Shown here in pieces: positions 45,047 through 45,171 of a DNA stretch of 45,171 nt. Source of the DNA: Flavobacterium cupreum (GTDB lineage Bacteria > Bacteroidota > Bacteroidia > Flavobacteriales > Flavobacteriaceae); the NCBI RefSeq assembly GCF_003996965.1, contig NZ_QWDM01000024.1:1-45171 (forward strand). The letters run 5' to 3'. Within the stretch, counting starts at the first letter, position 1. Every line of letters starts with the position of its first letter. The notes under the pieces were generated by a model, which searched no databases, was not told where the DNA came from, and saw only the letters and a list, made by a program, of their open reading frames with translations. A program made the translations under genes and the position numbers.

Positions 45047-45171
45047 TGCAAATTCCGGTTATATTGATCACCCCATTCCGTTTTAAAGTGAGCACCTGAT
45101 TCCAGTTCAAAATGACCACCTAATTCCGGTGCAAAGTGAGCACCTCCGTTTTGATTAAAAACTATATTTTT
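45047..45171 (+). mobile_element. IS21-family insertion sequence, left end (truncated by window end)
   Basis: It starts TGCAAATTCCGG and continues with about four 23-24 bp repeats (for example ATTCCGTTTTAAAGTGAGCA and ATTCCGGTGCAAAGTGAGCA). The orientation is opposite to the left element, so its istA should begin just beyond the window and read outward. The repeat units match the left element only in part, so the two are related but different IS21 members. Confidence 0.8.

Noticed and set aside
1..45171. CRISPR arrays, rRNA and complete tRNA genes
   Set aside because: I saw no regularly spaced repeats with unique spacers and no intact cloverleaf or rRNA segment. The IS21 end repeats are adjacent and degenerate, not CRISPR.

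Overview
The window is low-GC DNA from a member of the Bacteroidota, most likely Flavobacterium or a close relative. The evidence is three type IX secretion C-terminal tails (one only a fragment), an ECF sigma/FecR/TonB-receptor cassette, DUF5777 and PF14905 outer-membrane proteins, LytS/LytTR pairing, and -7 promoter elements of the TAnnTTTG type. It is an accessory region with many broken genes. Both ends are IS21-family insertion sequences that share the terminus TGCAAATTCyGG, carry tandem arrays of about 23 bp, and point outward.

Layout. 1-1.2 kb: left IS21 end, which has cut off the tail of a secreted protein. 1.4-4.4 kb: a cupin and a secreted beta-helix/CBM protein. 4.5-5.9 kb: a dead MerR/SDR pair, and a thioesterase whose tail is fused antisense to the dead SDR. 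6.0-13.8 kb (minus strand): ECF sigma, FecR and FecA-like receptor, then a lipoprotein, then a tight four-gene operon (OB-fold, DUF5777 barrel, cytochrome c, YceI). A relict receptor tail and a duplicated 47-bp block lie between them. 14.1-14.9 kb: a broken phenylalanyl-tRNA synthetase of the monomeric, mitochondrial type, unexpected in a bacterium. 15.2-21.6 kb: a double beta-propeller protein, quinone oxidoreductase with divergent HxlR, DUF1761, WYL regulator, YceI and a Crp-family regulator. 21.8-26.4 kb: a large outer-membrane receptor divergent from a LytS/LytTR two-component system. 26.4-32.1 kb: polysaccharide region with an intact LacI, a dead KDPG aldolase, a dead LacI, twin palindromic operators and a secreted GH16 glucanase. 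32.1-41.4 kb: racemase, AraC, SnoaL-like lipoprotein, DoxX, ABM monooxygenase, two chimeric gene fusions, a second Crp-family regulator, two SDRs, a second cupin, an aldo/keto reductase with one in-frame amber codon and an AraC remnant. 42.1-45.0 kb: the end of an integrative element, with a tRNA-like attachment site, excisionase-like protein, unknown membrane protein, tyrosine integrase and a truncated HTH gene cut by the right IS21.

Functionally the window combines (a) an envelope electron-transfer or metal/heme-type regulon under an ECF sigma, (b) glucan and possibly pectin use, and (c) a collection of small redox and detoxification genes with their own regulators, partly controlled by two Crp-like paralogues that seem to share the operator TTTGCCAAATGGCAAA. 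I count at least eleven pseudogenes or gene remnants. The most unusual items are the PheRS relict, the two same-architecture chimeras, the interleaved inverted repeats in the integrase region and the palindromic tRNA-derived att-like site. I did not find a clear new defence or biosynthetic system.
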